Source: Fictibacillus barbaricus (GTDB lineage Bacteria; Bacillota; Bacilli; Bacillales; Fictibacillaceae). From it: a DNA stretch of 64,000 bases. The DNA lies in assembly GCF_014635025.1 (NCBI RefSeq), contig NZ_BMCE01000002.1, forward strand, positions 558,001 to 622,000, written 5' to 3'. Below the pieces are notes generated by a model that was given only the letters and a program-made list of their open reading frames with translations, made no database searches and was not told where the DNA came from. Both the position numbers and the translations under genes were made by a program. Positions 38,412 to 48,243 of this stretch are shown here, piece by piece; position 1 is the stretch's first letter; each line of letters opens with the position of its first letter.

Positions 38412-38591
38412 GTAATCATTTAAGACTACAGTCATTATAAGGGATTTTCCCTTACCTATAACAGTTATTATTTTTCTATTTTCATCGGTCTTAGCACGAT
38501 CCGTAATGAAAAAACATGAAAAACATGTCACTTTACTTTATAATAGGACAAAGAAACTCAAAAACTACAGACCGGTAAGGAGACATGAAAC

Positions 38592-38801
38592 ATGATTTTT
38601 AAAGTATTTTTTCAAACTAGCTTAACTGAGGTTCCTGTGCGCGAACATACTCAAACAGTTTATGTGGAAGCGGAAACAATTAATGACGTGCGTAAAAAAC
38701 TTGCTGACCGCAAGTACAACATTGAGTACATACAAGAAATTAACGGTAAATTTCTTGAGTACGAAAAAGAAACGAATTCATTGGAATTGGAGAATGTATA
38801 A
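38592..38801 (+). CDS. rpoY: RpoY, RNA polymerase epsilon subunit
   Basis: 69 residues, the small epsilon subunit of Firmicutes RNA polymerase (B. subtilis ykzG). MIFKVFFQTSLTEVPVREHT and the following YVEAETINDVRKKL are typical. AAGGAG 9 nt before ATG. rnjA starts 3 nt after its stop, the usual pair. Confidence 0.96.
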   Translation: MIFKVFFQTSLTEVPVREHTQTVYVEAETINDVRKKLADRKYNIEYIQEINGKFLEYEKETNSLELENV

Positions 38802-38804
38802 TTT

Positions 38805-40475
38805 ATGAAATTTGTAAAAAACCATCAAGCCGCCGTATTTGCACTTGGCGGTTTAGGAGAAATCGGTAAAAATACGTATGCCGTTCAATTTCAAGATGAG
38901 ATCATCTTAATAGACGCAGGAATCAAATTTCCAGAAGACGAGCTTTTGGGCATTGATTATGTAATACCTGACTATACGTACCTTGTTAAAAATGAAGATA
39001 AAATTAAAGGTCTATTCATCACACATGGTCACGAAGATCATATCGGCGGTATCCCTTATCTATTAAGACAAGTTAATATTCCGATCTATGGAGGTAAACT
39101 TGCACTTGCACTTATCAAGAACAAACTCGAAGAACATGGTTTACTTCGCCGAGCACAATTGTACGAAATTACTGAAGATGATGTGATCAAATTCAGAAAA
39201 ACATCAGTGAGCTTCTTCAGGACGACACACAGCATTCCTGACGCATATGGACTTGTCGTAAAAACACCTCCTGGCAACATCGTTCATACAGGTGATTTTA
39301 AGTTTGACTTTACGCCTGTTGGTGAACCAGCAAACTTAACAAAAATGGCTGAGATCGGAAAAGAAGGCGTACTCTGCTTGCTTTCTGATTCCACAAACAG
39401 TGAAGTTCCTGGCTTTACATTATCAGAAAGACGTGTTGGCGAAAGCATACAGGATATCTTTAGAAAGATGGAAGGAAGAGTGATATTTGCTACCTTCGCA
39501 TCAAATATTCATAGATTGCAGCAAGTTGTTGAAGCATCTGTTGCAAACAACCGTAAGATCGCAGTATTCGGCCGCAGTATGGATTCAGCCATTACAGTTG
39601 GACAAGAACTTGGATTTATTAAAGCACCTAAAAATACATTTGTAGATGCGAACCAGATCAACCGTCTGCCTGATAACCAAGTAACTATCCTCTGTACCGG
39701 GAGCCAAGGTGAACCAATGGCCGCCCTGTCGAGAATCGCAAATGGCACGCACAGACAAATTCAAATCATTCCTGGAGATACAGTCGTATTTTCTTCCTCA
39801 CCTATCCCAGGAAATGCACTAAGTGTAAGTAAGACAATCAACCAATTATATCGTGCAGGTGCCGAAGTTATTCATGGCTCACTTAATGATATCCATACTT
39901 CTGGACATGGTGGCCAGCAAGAGCAAAAACTGATGCTTCGTTTAATGAAGCCTAAATTCTTCATGCCAATCCATGGTGAGTACAGAATGCTGAAGATGCA
40001 TACTAAACTTGCTTCTGACTGTGATGTTCCTGCTCAAAACTCATTTGTTATGGATAATGGTGAAGTATTGGCCCTTTCACAAAACGAGGCGATGATCGCT
40101 GGGAAAATTCCTTCTGGCTCTGTCTATGTAGATGGCAGCGGGATTGGAGATATCGGAAACATCGTCCTTCGTGACCGTAAAATCCTTTCTGAAGAAGGAC
40201 TAGTTGTTGTCGTAGTGAGCATGGACATGAAAGAGTTTAAAATTGAAGCCGGCCCAGATATCATTTCACGTGGTTTTGTTTACATGCGTGAATCCGGCGA
40301 TTTAATCCATGATGCCCAAAGCTTATTATCTAAGCATCTTGAGACAATTATGAATGAAAAGAGAACGACTCAATGGTCCGAAATTAAAAATGAAATTACA
40401 GACACATTGGCACCCTTCCTTTATGAGAAAACGAAAAGGCGTCCTATGATCCTTCCGATCATCATGGAAATTTAA
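38805..40475 (+). CDS. rnjA: Ribonuclease J1
   Basis: 556 residues. Metallo-beta-lactamase/beta-CASP ribonuclease with 5'-3' exo- and endonuclease activity, central to mRNA decay and rRNA maturation. Zinc motif [13 protein letters not shown] (about 73-85), HTGDFKFD, the beta-[12 protein letters not shown] region and the distal [11 protein letters not shown] and PIHGEYRML motifs are intact. Full length; co-transcribed with rpoY. Confidence 0.98.
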   Translation: MKFVKNHQAAVFALGGLGEIGKNTYAVQFQDEIILIDAGIKFPEDELLGIDYVIPDYTYLVKNEDKIKGLFITHGHEDHIGGIPYLLRQVNIPIYGGKLALALIKNKLEEHGLLRRAQLYEITEDDVIKFRKTSVSFFRTTHSIPDAYGLVVKTPPGNIVHTGDFKFDFTPVGEPANLTKMAEIGKEGVLCLLSDSTNSEVPGFTLSERRVGESIQDIFRKMEGRVIFATFASNIHRLQQVVEASVANNRKIAVFGRSMDSAITVGQELGFIKAPKNTFVDANQINRLPDNQVTILCTGSQGEPMAALSRIANGTHRQIQIIPGDTVVFSSSPIPGNALSVSKTINQLYRAGAEVIHGSLNDIHTSGHGGQQEQKLMLRLMKPKFFMPIHGEYRMLKMHTKLASDCDVPAQNSFVMDNGEVLALSQNEAMIAGKIPSGSVYVDGSGIGDIGNIVLRDRKILSEEGLVVVVVSMDMKEFKIEAGPDIISRGFVYMRESGDLIHDAQSLLSKHLETIMNEKRTTQWSEIKNEITDTLAPFLYEKTKRRPMILPIIMEI

Positions 40476-40483
40476 TAACTATA

Positions 40484-40519
40484 ACAAAAACCGTTCCCTT
40501 TTCAGGGTAACGGTTTTTT
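40484..40519. terminator. Terminator between rnjA and ktrC
   Basis: AAAACCGTT and AACGGTTTT with an inner CC/GG and T7 on the + strand; convergent genes on both sides. Confidence 0.9.
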
Positions 40520-41193
40520 TATTCTTCATTTGCCATTTGTTTTTCCAGGCGATTGATATCCTTGTCTCCGCCGATTACAATTAAAACATCTCCCTGGCGG
40601 ATCGACTGGTCAGCCTGTGGTGATACAAAGATTTCTCTGCCTCTTTTCACAGCTACCACGTTACAGCCGAACCTCGCTCGGATATCAAGTTGAATCAATG
40701 ATTTCCCATCCATCTTTTGCGTGGCAACCAGTTCAACGATACTATGTTCATCCGACAACTCCAAATAATCCAAAACATTGTTTGAAACGATTTGGTGAGC
40801 TATCCGCACACCCATATCGCGCTCCGGATGAATGATCTTATCTGCTCCGATCTTTTTCAGCACTTTTTCATGATAGTCGTTTTGGGCTTTTACTGTTATT
40901 TTTTCAACGCCCATTTCTTTCAAAATCAGTGTTGTAAGTATGCTGGACTGAAGGTTATCTCCAATTGCCACTACAACATGTTGAAAATTTCGGATACCCA
41001 GACTCTTTAATACACCTTCGTCCGTTGAATCAGCTATGACCGCATGTGTCACTATATTAGAAAATTCGTTTACTCTATCTTCATCTATATCAATAGCTAA
41101 GACTTCCATTCCTTGATCTGATAAAGCTTTGCACATACTTCCGCCAAAGCGCCCTAGACCGATAACAGCAAATTGCTTCTTCAACCTCTTCAC
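40519..41193 (-). CDS. ktrC: KtrC-type potassium channel regulatory protein (RCK)
   Basis: 224 residues: RCK_N (Rossmann, about 5-130) with GLGRFGGSMC and DIDEDR for nucleotide binding, then RCK_C (about 135-220). It gates a Ktr/Trk potassium transporter in response to ATP/ADP and, in bacilli, c-di-AMP binding. Location next to rnjA equals B. subtilis ykqB (ktrC); the membrane partner is not in the window. Confidence 0.9.
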   Translation of the reverse strand: MKRLKKQFAVIGLGRFGGSMCKALSDQGMEVLAIDIDEDRVNEFSNIVTHAVIADSTDEGVLKSLGIRNFQHVVVAIGDNLQSSILTTLILKEMGVEKITVKAQNDYHEKVLKKIGADKIIHPERDMGVRIAHQIVSNNVLDYLELSDEHSIVELVATQKMDGKSLIQLDIRARFGCNVVAVKRGREIFVSPQADQSIRQGDVLIVIGGDKDINRLEKQMANEE

Positions 41194-41297
41194 TCCAATC
41201 CCTTACGTTATAGCCTTATTTTACCACAAAATTGAATTCTTCTAATCTAATCATGAAGCATAATATGTATAAAAATTTGAAAAGTTTTTATTATTGC

Positions 41298-41331
41298 AAA
41301 AATAACCCAAGAGCATAGTCTTGGGTTATTG
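41298..41331 (-). terminator. Terminator after the peroxiredoxin gene
   Basis: AATAACCCAAGA (41302-41313) and TCTTGGGTTATT (41320-41331), with a T-rich run on the - strand. Confidence 0.85.
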
Positions 41332-41351
41332 CATTAAAACTACTATTAAAA

Positions 41352-41894
41352 TTATAGAGTCTTTTGTCCAGGCTTCCAGTTAGCTGGGCAAAGTCCGCCA
41401 GTTTGAAGAGCTTGAAGTACGCGTAATGTTTCTTCAACATCACGGCCGATGTTGTTATGGTTAACTACAGAATACATTAATTCTCCTTCTGGAGAAATAA
41501 TGAACAATCCACGAAGAGCAATACCTTCTTCTTCGATTAGAACACCGTAGTCACGTGCAACAACGTGGTTTGTGTCAGCTGCTAATGCATAGTTTAACTC
41601 TCCAAGACCATTCATGTCACGTGGAGTGTTGATCCAAGCTTTGTGTGTGTGAATTGTATCAGTTGATACACCGATTACTTCTGCATCTAAGTCTTCAAAC
41701 TCGTCATAGCGGTCGCTTAGAGAAGTAATTTCAGTTGGACATACGAATGTGAAATCCATTGGATAGAAGAAAAGTACTGTCCACTTATCGTTCTTCATGT
41801 TTTCTTCAAGGCTTACTTTTCCAAATTCTTTATTTGGTAATACTGCATCCATTTCAAATCGAGGTGCTTGTTTTGCTACCATACGTTCTGCCAT
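41352..41894 (-). CDS. 2-Cys peroxiredoxin (YkuU-type)
   Basis: 180 residues, typical 2-Cys peroxiredoxin nearly the same as B. subtilis YkuU. Peroxidatic Cys is in PMDFTFVCPTE (about 45-55), resolving Cys in TGGLCPANWKPGQ near the end. Reduces hydroperoxides with thioredoxin. ATG 41894 follows GGAGGGAATTTTACCT; a frame to 41912 precedes that site. Strong promoter upstream, own terminator downstream. Confidence 0.93.
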   Translation of the reverse strand: MAERMVAKQAPRFEMDAVLPNKEFGKVSLEENMKNDKWTVLFFYPMDFTFVCPTEITSLSDRYDEFEDLDAEVIGVSTDTIHTHKAWINTPRDMNGLGELNYALAADTNHVVARDYGVLIEEEGIALRGLFIISPEGELMYSVVNHNNIGRDVEETLRVLQALQTGGLCPANWKPGQKTL

Positions 41895-41936
41895 AGGTAA
41901 AATTCCCTCCAAAAAACAATTTTATTTACATGGGTA

Positions 41937-41965
41937 ATTATAGTACAATCCTTATTTTGAGTCAA
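41937..41965 (-). promoter_or_regulatory. SigA promoter of the peroxiredoxin gene
   Basis: TTGACT (41965-41960), 17-nt spacer, TATAAT (41942-41937). No good PerR box was found around it. Confidence 0.85.
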
Positions 41966-42095
41966 TATTAAATAATAATTAATTTAAATAAGGATTTTCG
42001 CTACCACGTTTTAATTTCTCCTTAATGATAGCAATTTAAACCCAAAAAGTGAAATAATCCGCTCATTTTTGACAAGTTTCATTCTCAATGCACTT

Positions 42096-42121
42096 GTTTA
42101 AATTGAGGATTGCTCGGGAAA
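42096..42121 (+). promoter_or_regulatory. Candidate SigB promoter of chaB
   Basis: GTTTAA (42096-42101), 14 nt, GGGAAA (42116-42121), which fits the general stress sigma-B consensus. It lies 25 nt before the chaB start. Confidence 0.6.
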
Positions 42122-42146
42122 TCATATCTAAAAGGAGGGATTCAAA

Positions 42147-42350
42147 ATGCTATATGAATCATTAAAAGAACTGCCTGAGGGAGTTAGAGATCACCTCCCA
42201 CACCACGGACAAGAAATTTATAAAGAGGCCTTTAATTCTGCAATTAAAGAGTACAAAGAGGAAGAGACTGCACATAAAGTGGCTTGGAGTGCTGTAAAAC
42301 ACAAATATGAAAAAACAGAAGACGGAAAATGGAAAAGCAAAGACTCCTGA
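42147..42350 (+). CDS. chaB: ChaB family protein
   Basis: 67 residues, ChaB-fold: LPEGVRDHLPHHGQEIYKEA followed by an AWSAVKHKYEK helix. The family is named after the E. coli putative cation-transport regulator, but function is not established in bacilli. AAAGGAGGG site. The upstream sequence has a sigma-B-like promoter, so a general stress role is possible. Confidence 0.9.
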   Translation: MLYESLKELPEGVRDHLPHHGQEIYKEAFNSAIKEYKEEETAHKVAWSAVKHKYEKTEDGKWKSKDS

Positions 42351-42365
42351 TTATTCAGGAGTCTT
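42340..42365. terminator. Hairpin between chaB and the CNNM gene
   Basis: AAGACTCCTGA and TCAGGAGTCTT, an 11-bp perfect stem containing both convergent stops; T-runs are short. Confidence 0.7.
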
Positions 42366-43676
42366 ATTCATTGGTTCGGAACTAGTTTCCTCATTATGTT
42401 TTTCAATTACAATTTTTTTTATTTGTCGACCATCCAGCTCTAAGATCGTAAAACGATAACTCTCATAATTAAATGAGTGATCCTTTTCAAGATCAATGGA
42501 CCTTGTTAAGACCCATCCTCCAATCGTATCTATTTCAGAGTTATCAATATCAAGTGCGAACAATTCATTGATTTGAGAAATCAAAACCTTACCATCAACC
42601 ACCGTCTTATCACTGGAAATTTGCTGGATCTCTGGTTCTTCATCAACGTCAAATTCATCTCTAATTTCCCCTACAATTTCTTCTAAGATATCCTCAACTG
42701 TTACGATTCCAGCAGTGCCGCCATACTCATCCACTAAAACGGCCATATGGGTTTGATCTTTTTGCATTTTTACCAGCAGTTTTTGAATGGGAATCGTTTC
42801 ATGAACTGTTATGATTGGACGAATGTATTCTTCTAAATTAAAATCTTGTCTGCTGAAATGTTCATTAAAGAACTCTTTAATGTTCACCAGTCCCACAATA
42901 TGATCTTTATCGTCATTCCCTACTGGATATCGTGTAAACTTTTCTTCCCGCATGATGGCCATATTTTCTTCAGACGTGTTTTCTAAGAATAAACAAACCA
43001 TCTCCGTTCTTGGAATCATGATTTCTTTCGCTATCCGATCGTCAAATTCAAAGATTCGATTCACATAACGGTACTCTGATTGATTGATCTCTCCACCCTG
43101 TAAACTTTCTGAAAGGATCAGCCGTAACTCTTCCTCTGTATGTACCACTTCATGCTCGCTTGCAGGACTGATTCCAAAGATTCTTGTTAATAGATTAGCC
43201 GATCCATTTAATAAAAAGATAAAGGGATACATCACTCTATAAAATCCGATGATGGGTTTTGCCGTCGCCAGAGAGATGGCCTCTGCTTTTTGAATCGCAA
43301 CTGTTTTTGGCGCCAGTTCTCCTAACACGACATGAAGGAATGTAATCAGAATAAAAGCGATCGAAAAAGATAAAGTATGTGTCAGACCTTCGTTTAGACC
43401 GGCTCGCTCAAAAAGCGGCTTCAAAAAGATTTCAACGGTTGGTTCACCTAGCCATCCGAGTCCTAGCGCGGTTATTGTTATCCCTAATTGGCAGGCGGAA
43501 AGATAACCATCTAGATTTCCTATTACCTTCTGGGCAGCAATGGCCTTACTATTTCCTTCTGATGCTAGATGATCGATTCTTGTTTTACGCACTTTAACAA
43601 TTGCAAATTCAGCTAAAACGAAAAAGGCGGTTAGAACAATAAGTATGATAATCATAAGGACATTAAATATTGGCAT
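42351..43676 (-). CDS. Hemolysin-family (CNNM/CorC) transporter
   Basis: 441 residues: CNNM/DUF21 membrane domain with four helices (1-180), a CBS pair (about 200-325), and a CorC_HlyC domain at the C-terminus (about 345-425). Members mediate magnesium efflux or related metal transport; B. subtilis MpfA (YhdP) is one. Which paralogue this is cannot be told. Visible marks are LVDEYGGTAGIVTVEDILEE and VLGELAPKTVAIQ. GGGAGG site. Confidence 0.92.
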   Translation of the reverse strand: MPIFNVLMIIILIVLTAFFVLAEFAIVKVRKTRIDHLASEGNSKAIAAQKVIGNLDGYLSACQLGITITALGLGWLGEPTVEIFLKPLFERAGLNEGLTHTLSFSIAFILITFLHVVLGELAPKTVAIQKAEAISLATAKPIIGFYRVMYPFIFLLNGSANLLTRIFGISPASEHEVVHTEEELRLILSESLQGGEINQSEYRYVNRIFEFDDRIAKEIMIPRTEMVCLFLENTSEENMAIMREEKFTRYPVGNDDKDHIVGLVNIKEFFNEHFSRQDFNLEEYIRPIITVHETIPIQKLLVKMQKDQTHMAVLVDEYGGTAGIVTVEDILEEIVGEIRDEFDVDEEPEIQQISSDKTVVDGKVLISQINELFALDIDNSEIDTIGGWVLTRSIDLEKDHSFNYESYRFTILELDGRQIKKIVIEKHNEETSSEPMNKTPE

Positions 43677-43751
43677 AATAACCTCCCCATCAGCATTTTT
43701 AATGATTGGTCAACTAATTCCCTGTTAAAACATGGGTTAAACAGAAATAAA

Positions 43752-43771
43752 GGGGCAGCATGGCTGTCCCC
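43752..43771 (-). terminator. Terminator after ykuS
   Basis: GGGGACAGC and GCTGCCCC stem on the - strand followed by TTTATTT. Confidence 0.6.
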
Positions 43772-43778
43772 AGGAGTG

Positions 43779-44024
43779 CTATGATTGTAATTTGCTCTCA
43801 ACAGCCTGACAAACTTCCTCTGCTGACATACCATGAGCGTTCAATACAGAACCTTGAATTACTGCATCTTGTATGCCCATAACGTTCTGATCTTGCCCAG
43901 TAATTACACAGCAATCACAGCCATTTGCGTCTTGTTCTTGACGAAGTTCTACTACTTCATGCCCTTTCGACCGCAAAGCATCCGAAACATTTGTTAATGA
44001 TTGTTCTACACCAATTCTAGCCAT
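43779..44024 (-). CDS. ykuS: YkuS, UPF0180 family protein
   Basis: 81 residues, alpha/beta; [20 protein letters not shown] and [16 protein letters not shown] identify UPF0180. Function unknown; the twin cysteines (CDCC) are family-conserved. B. subtilis has ykuS next to ykuR, and the order here agrees. Confidence 0.93.
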   Translation of the reverse strand: MARIGVEQSLTNVSDALRSKGHEVVELRQEQDANGCDCCVITGQDQNVMGIQDAVIQGSVLNAHGMSAEEVCQAVESKLQS

Positions 44025-44187
44025 ATTCCCACCTCCTTACCTTTTTTTAATCTTTCCAACTCACAATGGGAATATGTAACGCAGGAAAAATGGCCTGAGT
44101 GAAAGTTGTTGCGGGGTAAAAAAGGTGAAGACCATAAATCTTCTTGAAGACTCATAGCTGTTCTCATTCTCTATATTTTTAAGCAAA

Positions 44188-44212
44188 CAAAAAAACGGCT
44201 ATCGCCGTTTTT
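44188..44212 (-). terminator. Terminator after ykuR
   Basis: AAAAACGGC (44191-44199) and GCCGTTTTT (44204-44212), T-run on the - strand from the preceding A-run. Confidence 0.85.
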
Positions 44213-44213
44213 T

Positions 44214-45338
44214 TTACTTATGTTTACCTTTGAAGGTCAAATATTGAATTAAGAGATCGACTGCGTATTGAATTGCTCCTTCTTGAGGCTTTAACTTGGA
44301 ATGATGCAGACCAAATGCTGTATCAACTCCAAGCCAGAACATAAAGCCCGGTACTTTCTCTAGGAAGTAACCGTAGTCTTCACCTGTCATTGCCTCTTTG
44401 CATTCAATAACCTTCACTTTTGAATTTTGTTGAGCAAATTGAATAAATTCACGAGTTAACTCTGGTTCGTTATCCACTTGCCTATAATTAGAACCATAAT
44501 CAATAACTGCATCACATTCAAAACTACTCGAAATACCCTCAATAAGCGATTCAATACGTTTTTTTACCTTTACCATAGCTTCGGGAGAGAGTGTTCTGAT
44601 CGTTCCCTCAAGTCTGGCTCGTTCGGCGATAATATTTTGCTTCGTTCCGCCTGTTATCTTGCCTATGGTGATTACAGCAGAATCCAGAGGATCTATGTTC
44701 CGTGAAACGATGGTCTGCACCTGTGTTACGAGATGACTTGCTGCGACCACCATATCGTTACTAAGGTGGGGGTAAGCTGCATGACCGCCTTTTCCGATAA
44801 GATCAATAAACAGTTCTGATGTATTGGCAAACAAAAGGCCTTCTTTTACAGCAATCGTTCCTACTTCATACTCAGGTGCAATATGCAGGGCCGTTATCAT
44901 GTCAGGTTTTAACTGTTGAAAAAGCTCACTTTCACGCATAGGCAGTGCTCCACCGGGTCCTTCTTCTGCTGGCTGAAAAATAAATAACAAGTTGTCATCT
45001 ATAGGGTTCTCAACAAAATGAGATAAAAGGCCAATCGCGATGGTCATATGAAGATCATGACCACACGCATGCATCATTCCATCGTGCAATGATGAAAATT
45101 CATAACCTGTTTCCTCGGCGATCGGAAGCCCGTCCATATCCGTACGATACGCAATCGTTTTAGACGGATTCTTTCCGTTTACTTTAACAAAAATACCAGT
45201 CTCCCACGTATGAACCTCTAGATTCTTCTGATGAAGTGTGGAGATGAGATCAAGGATATACCTTTGAGTCTTAAATTCTAAAAAGCCAGGCTCCGGTATA
45301 CGGTGCAGGTCTTTTCTAATCTCAAGTAATGATTTCAT
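44214..45338 (-). CDS. ykuR: N-acetyldiaminopimelate deacetylase (YkuR)
   Basis: About 374 residues, M20 peptidase family. [14 protein letters not shown] with the metal-binding His/Asp, EEGPGGA and [16 protein letters not shown] match YkuR. It removes acetyl from N-acetyl-LL-diaminopimelate in the acetylase branch of lysine and cell-wall synthesis. ATG 45338 is chosen over GTG 45347 for site spacing. Directly follows dapH (12-22 nt), its pathway partner. Confidence 0.94.
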   Translation of the reverse strand: MKSLLEIRKDLHRIPEPGFLEFKTQRYILDLISTLHQKNLEVHTWETGIFVKVNGKNPSKTIAYRTDMDGLPIAEETGYEFSSLHDGMMHACGHDLHMTIAIGLLSHFVENPIDDNLLFIFQPAEEGPGGALPMRESELFQQLKPDMITALHIAPEYEVGTIAVKEGLLFANTSELFIDLIGKGGHAAYPHLSNDMVVAASHLVTQVQTIVSRNIDPLDSAVITIGKITGGTKQNIIAERARLEGTIRTLSPEAMVKVKKRIESLIEGISSSFECDAVIDYGSNYRQVDNEPELTREFIQFAQQNSKVKVIECKEAMTGEDYGYFLEKVPGFMFWLGVDTAFGLHHSKLKPQEGAIQYAVDLLIQYLTFKGKHK

Positions 45339-45359
45339 CTTTTCCACATCCCCTATTTG

Positions 45360-46076
45360 TTAATCGTTTAATTGACGAAGCTCTTGCCTGATCTCTGTTT
45401 TTGATTTTGTTTTTTCGTCGATCTTCTTTAGAACCCGTGCAGGTGTTCCACCGACAACTGTATATGGTTCTACATCTTCGATAACAATTGCACCTGCAGC
45501 AACTACAGCTCCCTTACCAACTGTAACTCCTTCTAAAACAACTGCATTCGCACCGATTACTACATCGTCTTCTACTACAACAGGCTTAGCAGATGGCGGC
45601 TCAATAACACCTGCAAGAACAGTACCTGCACCAATGTGACAGTTCTTTCCTACTGTTGCACGCCCACCTAATACAACGTTCATATCGATCATCGTGCCTT
45701 CACCGATTACAGAACCAATGTTAATAGAAGCTCCCATCATGATAACAGCATTGTCACCAATCTCAACTTGGTCACGGATAATCGCGCCAGGCTCGATACG
45801 TGCTTTAATGTTTTTCATATCTAATAAAGGAATCGCCGAGTTGCGGCGGTCGTTTTCAATCACATAGTCTTCAATGTTGCTTTCGTTCGCTTGAAGTGCT
45901 GCTTCGATCTCTTTCCACTCACCAAACAATACTGCTGTATTGCCTGAAGGAAATACTTTTGTTTCTTTCCCGAAGTCAATGTTTTCAAGATTTCCTTTTA
46001 CATAAACTTTTACAGGTGTAGATTTTGTGCTGTTTTGAATAAATGAAATAATTTCGTTTGCATCCATCATTTTCAT
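45360..46076 (-). CDS. dapH: DapH, tetrahydrodipicolinate N-acetyltransferase
   Basis: 238 residues. An N-terminal domain (1-85) is followed by a left-handed beta helix of hexapeptide repeats (about 90-210; [40 protein letters not shown]). It acetylates tetrahydrodipicolinate. An upstream frame from 46142 is rejected; ATG 46076 lies behind AAGGAGG and the protein then starts MKMMDANEI as in B. subtilis YkuQ. Confidence 0.96.
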   Translation of the reverse strand: MKMMDANEIISFIQNSTKSTPVKVYVKGNLENIDFGKETKVFPSGNTAVLFGEWKEIEAALQANESNIEDYVIENDRRNSAIPLLDMKNIKARIEPGAIIRDQVEIGDNAVIMMGASINIGSVIGEGTMIDMNVVLGGRATVGKNCHIGAGTVLAGVIEPPSAKPVVVEDDVVIGANAVVLEGVTVGKGAVVAAGAIVIEDVEPYTVVGGTPARVLKKIDEKTKSKTEIRQELRQLND

Positions 46077-46145
46077 GTTTGCTAGTTCCTCCTTAAAAGT
46101 CATTCTGTATTGTATTAAACCACTAAATATAGAAAGATTCAAACC

Positions 46146-47015
46146 TTATTCACCAGTGAATTTTCGAATTAAATCCATAAAAACATTCACTTGTTTAAGT
46201 TCAGATCCTGTTCCATGATGAATCAGCCAAGTATCACGCTTAATGGCGTTGCCTTTCTTATCGGTAAGCGGAATTTTAAATACGTCATCCTCTGGTCTAA
46301 GACTGATTGAAGGAAGTATCGCATAGCCGATTCCGTTAAGCGCCATCTGCTTGCACGTTTCAATCTGGTCGACCACTATTGTTTTTTGCGGTGTTGTTTT
46401 GAAATGAGTATGCCACCAATCCTGAATCTCTTGGTAATAGGTTGAATGGCTTTTAAATTGGATAAAAGGTTTTGAAGTCTCTGGCAGTTCTTCAATTGAA
46501 GAAATCGTTGTATCCACTAAGAATAAGTGATCAGATAGGATATGCTCCTTGCTGCCACGCCACTCTGGATTTCCTCTTACAATACCTAGATGAATCCTGT
46601 CTTCATACAGATGTTTTATAATTTCCGAACTCCACCCCGTAATTAAAGAGACATTTACATGGGGATACAATCTCACATATTCTTTCAAAACATGCGGAAG
46701 CCAGTATTGCCCAATTATTGACGCAACTGCCAGTTTCAACGTACCGTGAACATGCTCTGAAAGTGATTGAAGTTCTTCTTTAACTGCTTCTTCTTTTTGC
46801 AATACATCCGATACAAAAGAAATTATTTTTTCCCCGGCTGGCGTTAATCTTAATCCTCTTTGTGAACGGATAAAAATATTGGTTCCCCAATTATTCTCGA
46901 TCGATTGCAGGCGCTGGCTGAGAGCAGGCTGGGAAACATAAAGCCTTTCGGATGCTTTTCTCATGTTTAACTCTTCAGCAAGAACTTGAAGTATACGAAA
47001 CTCTGATAATTGCAT
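46146..47015 (-). CDS. ccpC: CcpC, LysR-type regulator of the TCA branch
   Basis: 289 residues. LysR winged HTH (about 1-60: LNMRKASERLYVSQPALSQR) and a periplasmic-binding-like effector domain. It corresponds to B. subtilis YkuM/CcpC, a repressor of citZ and citB that responds to citrate. The match is by sequence and by the dapH-ykuR neighbourhood. TauE-type gene is divergent. Confidence 0.88.
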   Translation of the reverse strand: MQLSEFRILQVLAEELNMRKASERLYVSQPALSQRLQSIENNWGTNIFIRSQRGLRLTPAGEKIISFVSDVLQKEEAVKEELQSLSEHVHGTLKLAVASIIGQYWLPHVLKEYVRLYPHVNVSLITGWSSEIIKHLYEDRIHLGIVRGNPEWRGSKEHILSDHLFLVDTTISSIEELPETSKPFIQFKSHSTYYQEIQDWWHTHFKTTPQKTIVVDQIETCKQMALNGIGYAILPSISLRPEDDVFKIPLTDKKGNAIKRDTWLIHHGTGSELKQVNVFMDLIRKFTGE

Positions 47016-47140
47016 GATTAGCCCTTTCTTATCCTTGATAAGTTTTACTTATTAAATGATGTCCATTTTATGTAATTTATTTTAAGTATACCGTAACATA
47101 GGATAGATATGTAAAGAGAAATGAAAGGAAGTGAACGGCT

Positions 47141-47872
47141 ATGTATATTCTCATTGTGGTAGGTTTTGTTGCTACTTTTATCGGTACCCTTTCTGGAAGC
47201 GGAGGTATGATCAACTTTCCAATCATGCTCTTGTTAGGTGTTCCGGTACATTCAGCCATTGCATCCAACAAATTTGCTAACATGTTTAGTTCTTTTTCAA
47301 GCTTTTTTGTACTTTTACGAAAAAATGATACAAAACTTACACCTTATTTTATGTCAGGAGCTATAAGTCTAACCGGCGGCATATGCGGGGGATTGATAGC
47401 TTCATCGATCTCCAGAGAAAACTTAACTGTAATTGCGCTTATCCTTCTGACGGGTGCTTTATTTTTGACTTTTGTAAAAACAAAAAAAGAGGCTGACCCT
47501 GAAAACGAAATACAACAACTGCCTCCTGCCAAATACCCTTACCTTTTTGGTATAGGCGCATATGATGGCATGTTCGGTCCAGGGCAAGGAACTCTGCAGA
47601 TGCAGCTTTTCTTAAGAAGCGGTTTTACTTATTTACGAACAGTTTCGTTTACAAGGTTCAACACGTTCTTAAGCTGTACAGGCGCAGTATTTACTTATTT
47701 ATGGGCCGGCCATTATATGTGGGATGTTGCTATACCACTTACGATTGGAAGTATTTGCGGAGCACAAGCAGCGATCAAACTTGCACCAAAGCTAAAAACT
47801 AAACAAGTTACAATCCTGATGAGGACTGTAACTGTTCTGCTTATTATGCAATTAATTATACAATGGGGGTAA
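47141..47872 (+). CDS. TauE/SafE family permease
   Basis: 243 residues, seven or eight membrane helices. LSGSGGMINFPIMLLLG and GAYDGMFGPGQGT are the two half-signatures of TauE/SafE, linked to export of sulfonates/sulfite and other anions. The substrate is unknown. GAAAGGAAGTG site. Overlaps or nearly touches the VOC gene downstream. Confidence 0.9.
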   Translation: MYILIVVGFVATFIGTLSGSGGMINFPIMLLLGVPVHSAIASNKFANMFSSFSSFFVLLRKNDTKLTPYFMSGAISLTGGICGGLIASSISRENLTVIALILLTGALFLTFVKTKKEADPENEIQQLPPAKYPYLFGIGAYDGMFGPGQGTLQMQLFLRSGFTYLRTVSFTRFNTFLSCTGAVFTYLWAGHYMWDVAIPLTIGSICGAQAAIKLAPKLKTKQVTILMRTVTVLLIMQLIIQWG

Positions 47873-47877
47873 TCCAT

Positions 47878-48243
47878 ATGAACATTATTGGCATTCATCA
47901 CGTACAACTATGTATTCCGCACGATAAAGAGAAAGAAGCAAGGATCTTTTATCGAGACGTTCTTCAGCTTAAAGAAATTCCAAAGCCTGATTCACTCAGT
48001 AAAAATGGCGGTATGTGGTTTCAAGCAGGCAATCAAGAATTGCACATAGGGATTGATAGCCAGATATTAAAAGGAAAACATCATCCCGCTTTCTTAGTGG
48101 AAGGACTACAAGATCTTCATAACCATCTGGCTGAACAAGAAATAACTATTCAGCAAGAAATACCGATTCCGGGCTTTAACCGATTCTCCATTCGCGATCC
48201 ATTCGGCAACCGAATCGAGTTTATCGAACGGGAATTACTTTAA
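47878..48243 (+). CDS. VOC family protein (glyoxalase/dioxygenase fold)
   Basis: 121 residues, single VOC module. IHHVQLCIPHDKEKEAR at the start and PFGNRIEFIE at the end hold likely metal ligands (His and Glu). Substrate unknown. ATG 47878 follows GGGGGT; an ATG at 47863 lies inside the TauE gene. Its last 9 nt overlap the end of the convergent CDF gene. Confidence 0.88.
   Translation: MNIIGIHHVQLCIPHDKEKEARIFYRDVLQLKEIPKPDSLSKNGGMWFQAGNQELHIGIDSQILKGKHHPAFLVEGLQDLHNHLAEQEITIQQEIPIPGFNRFSIRDPFGNRIEFIERELL

Noticed and set aside
41966-42000. PerR box before the peroxiredoxin gene
   Set aside because: AT-rich palindrome-like sequence here disagrees with the PerR consensus at more than half the positions.
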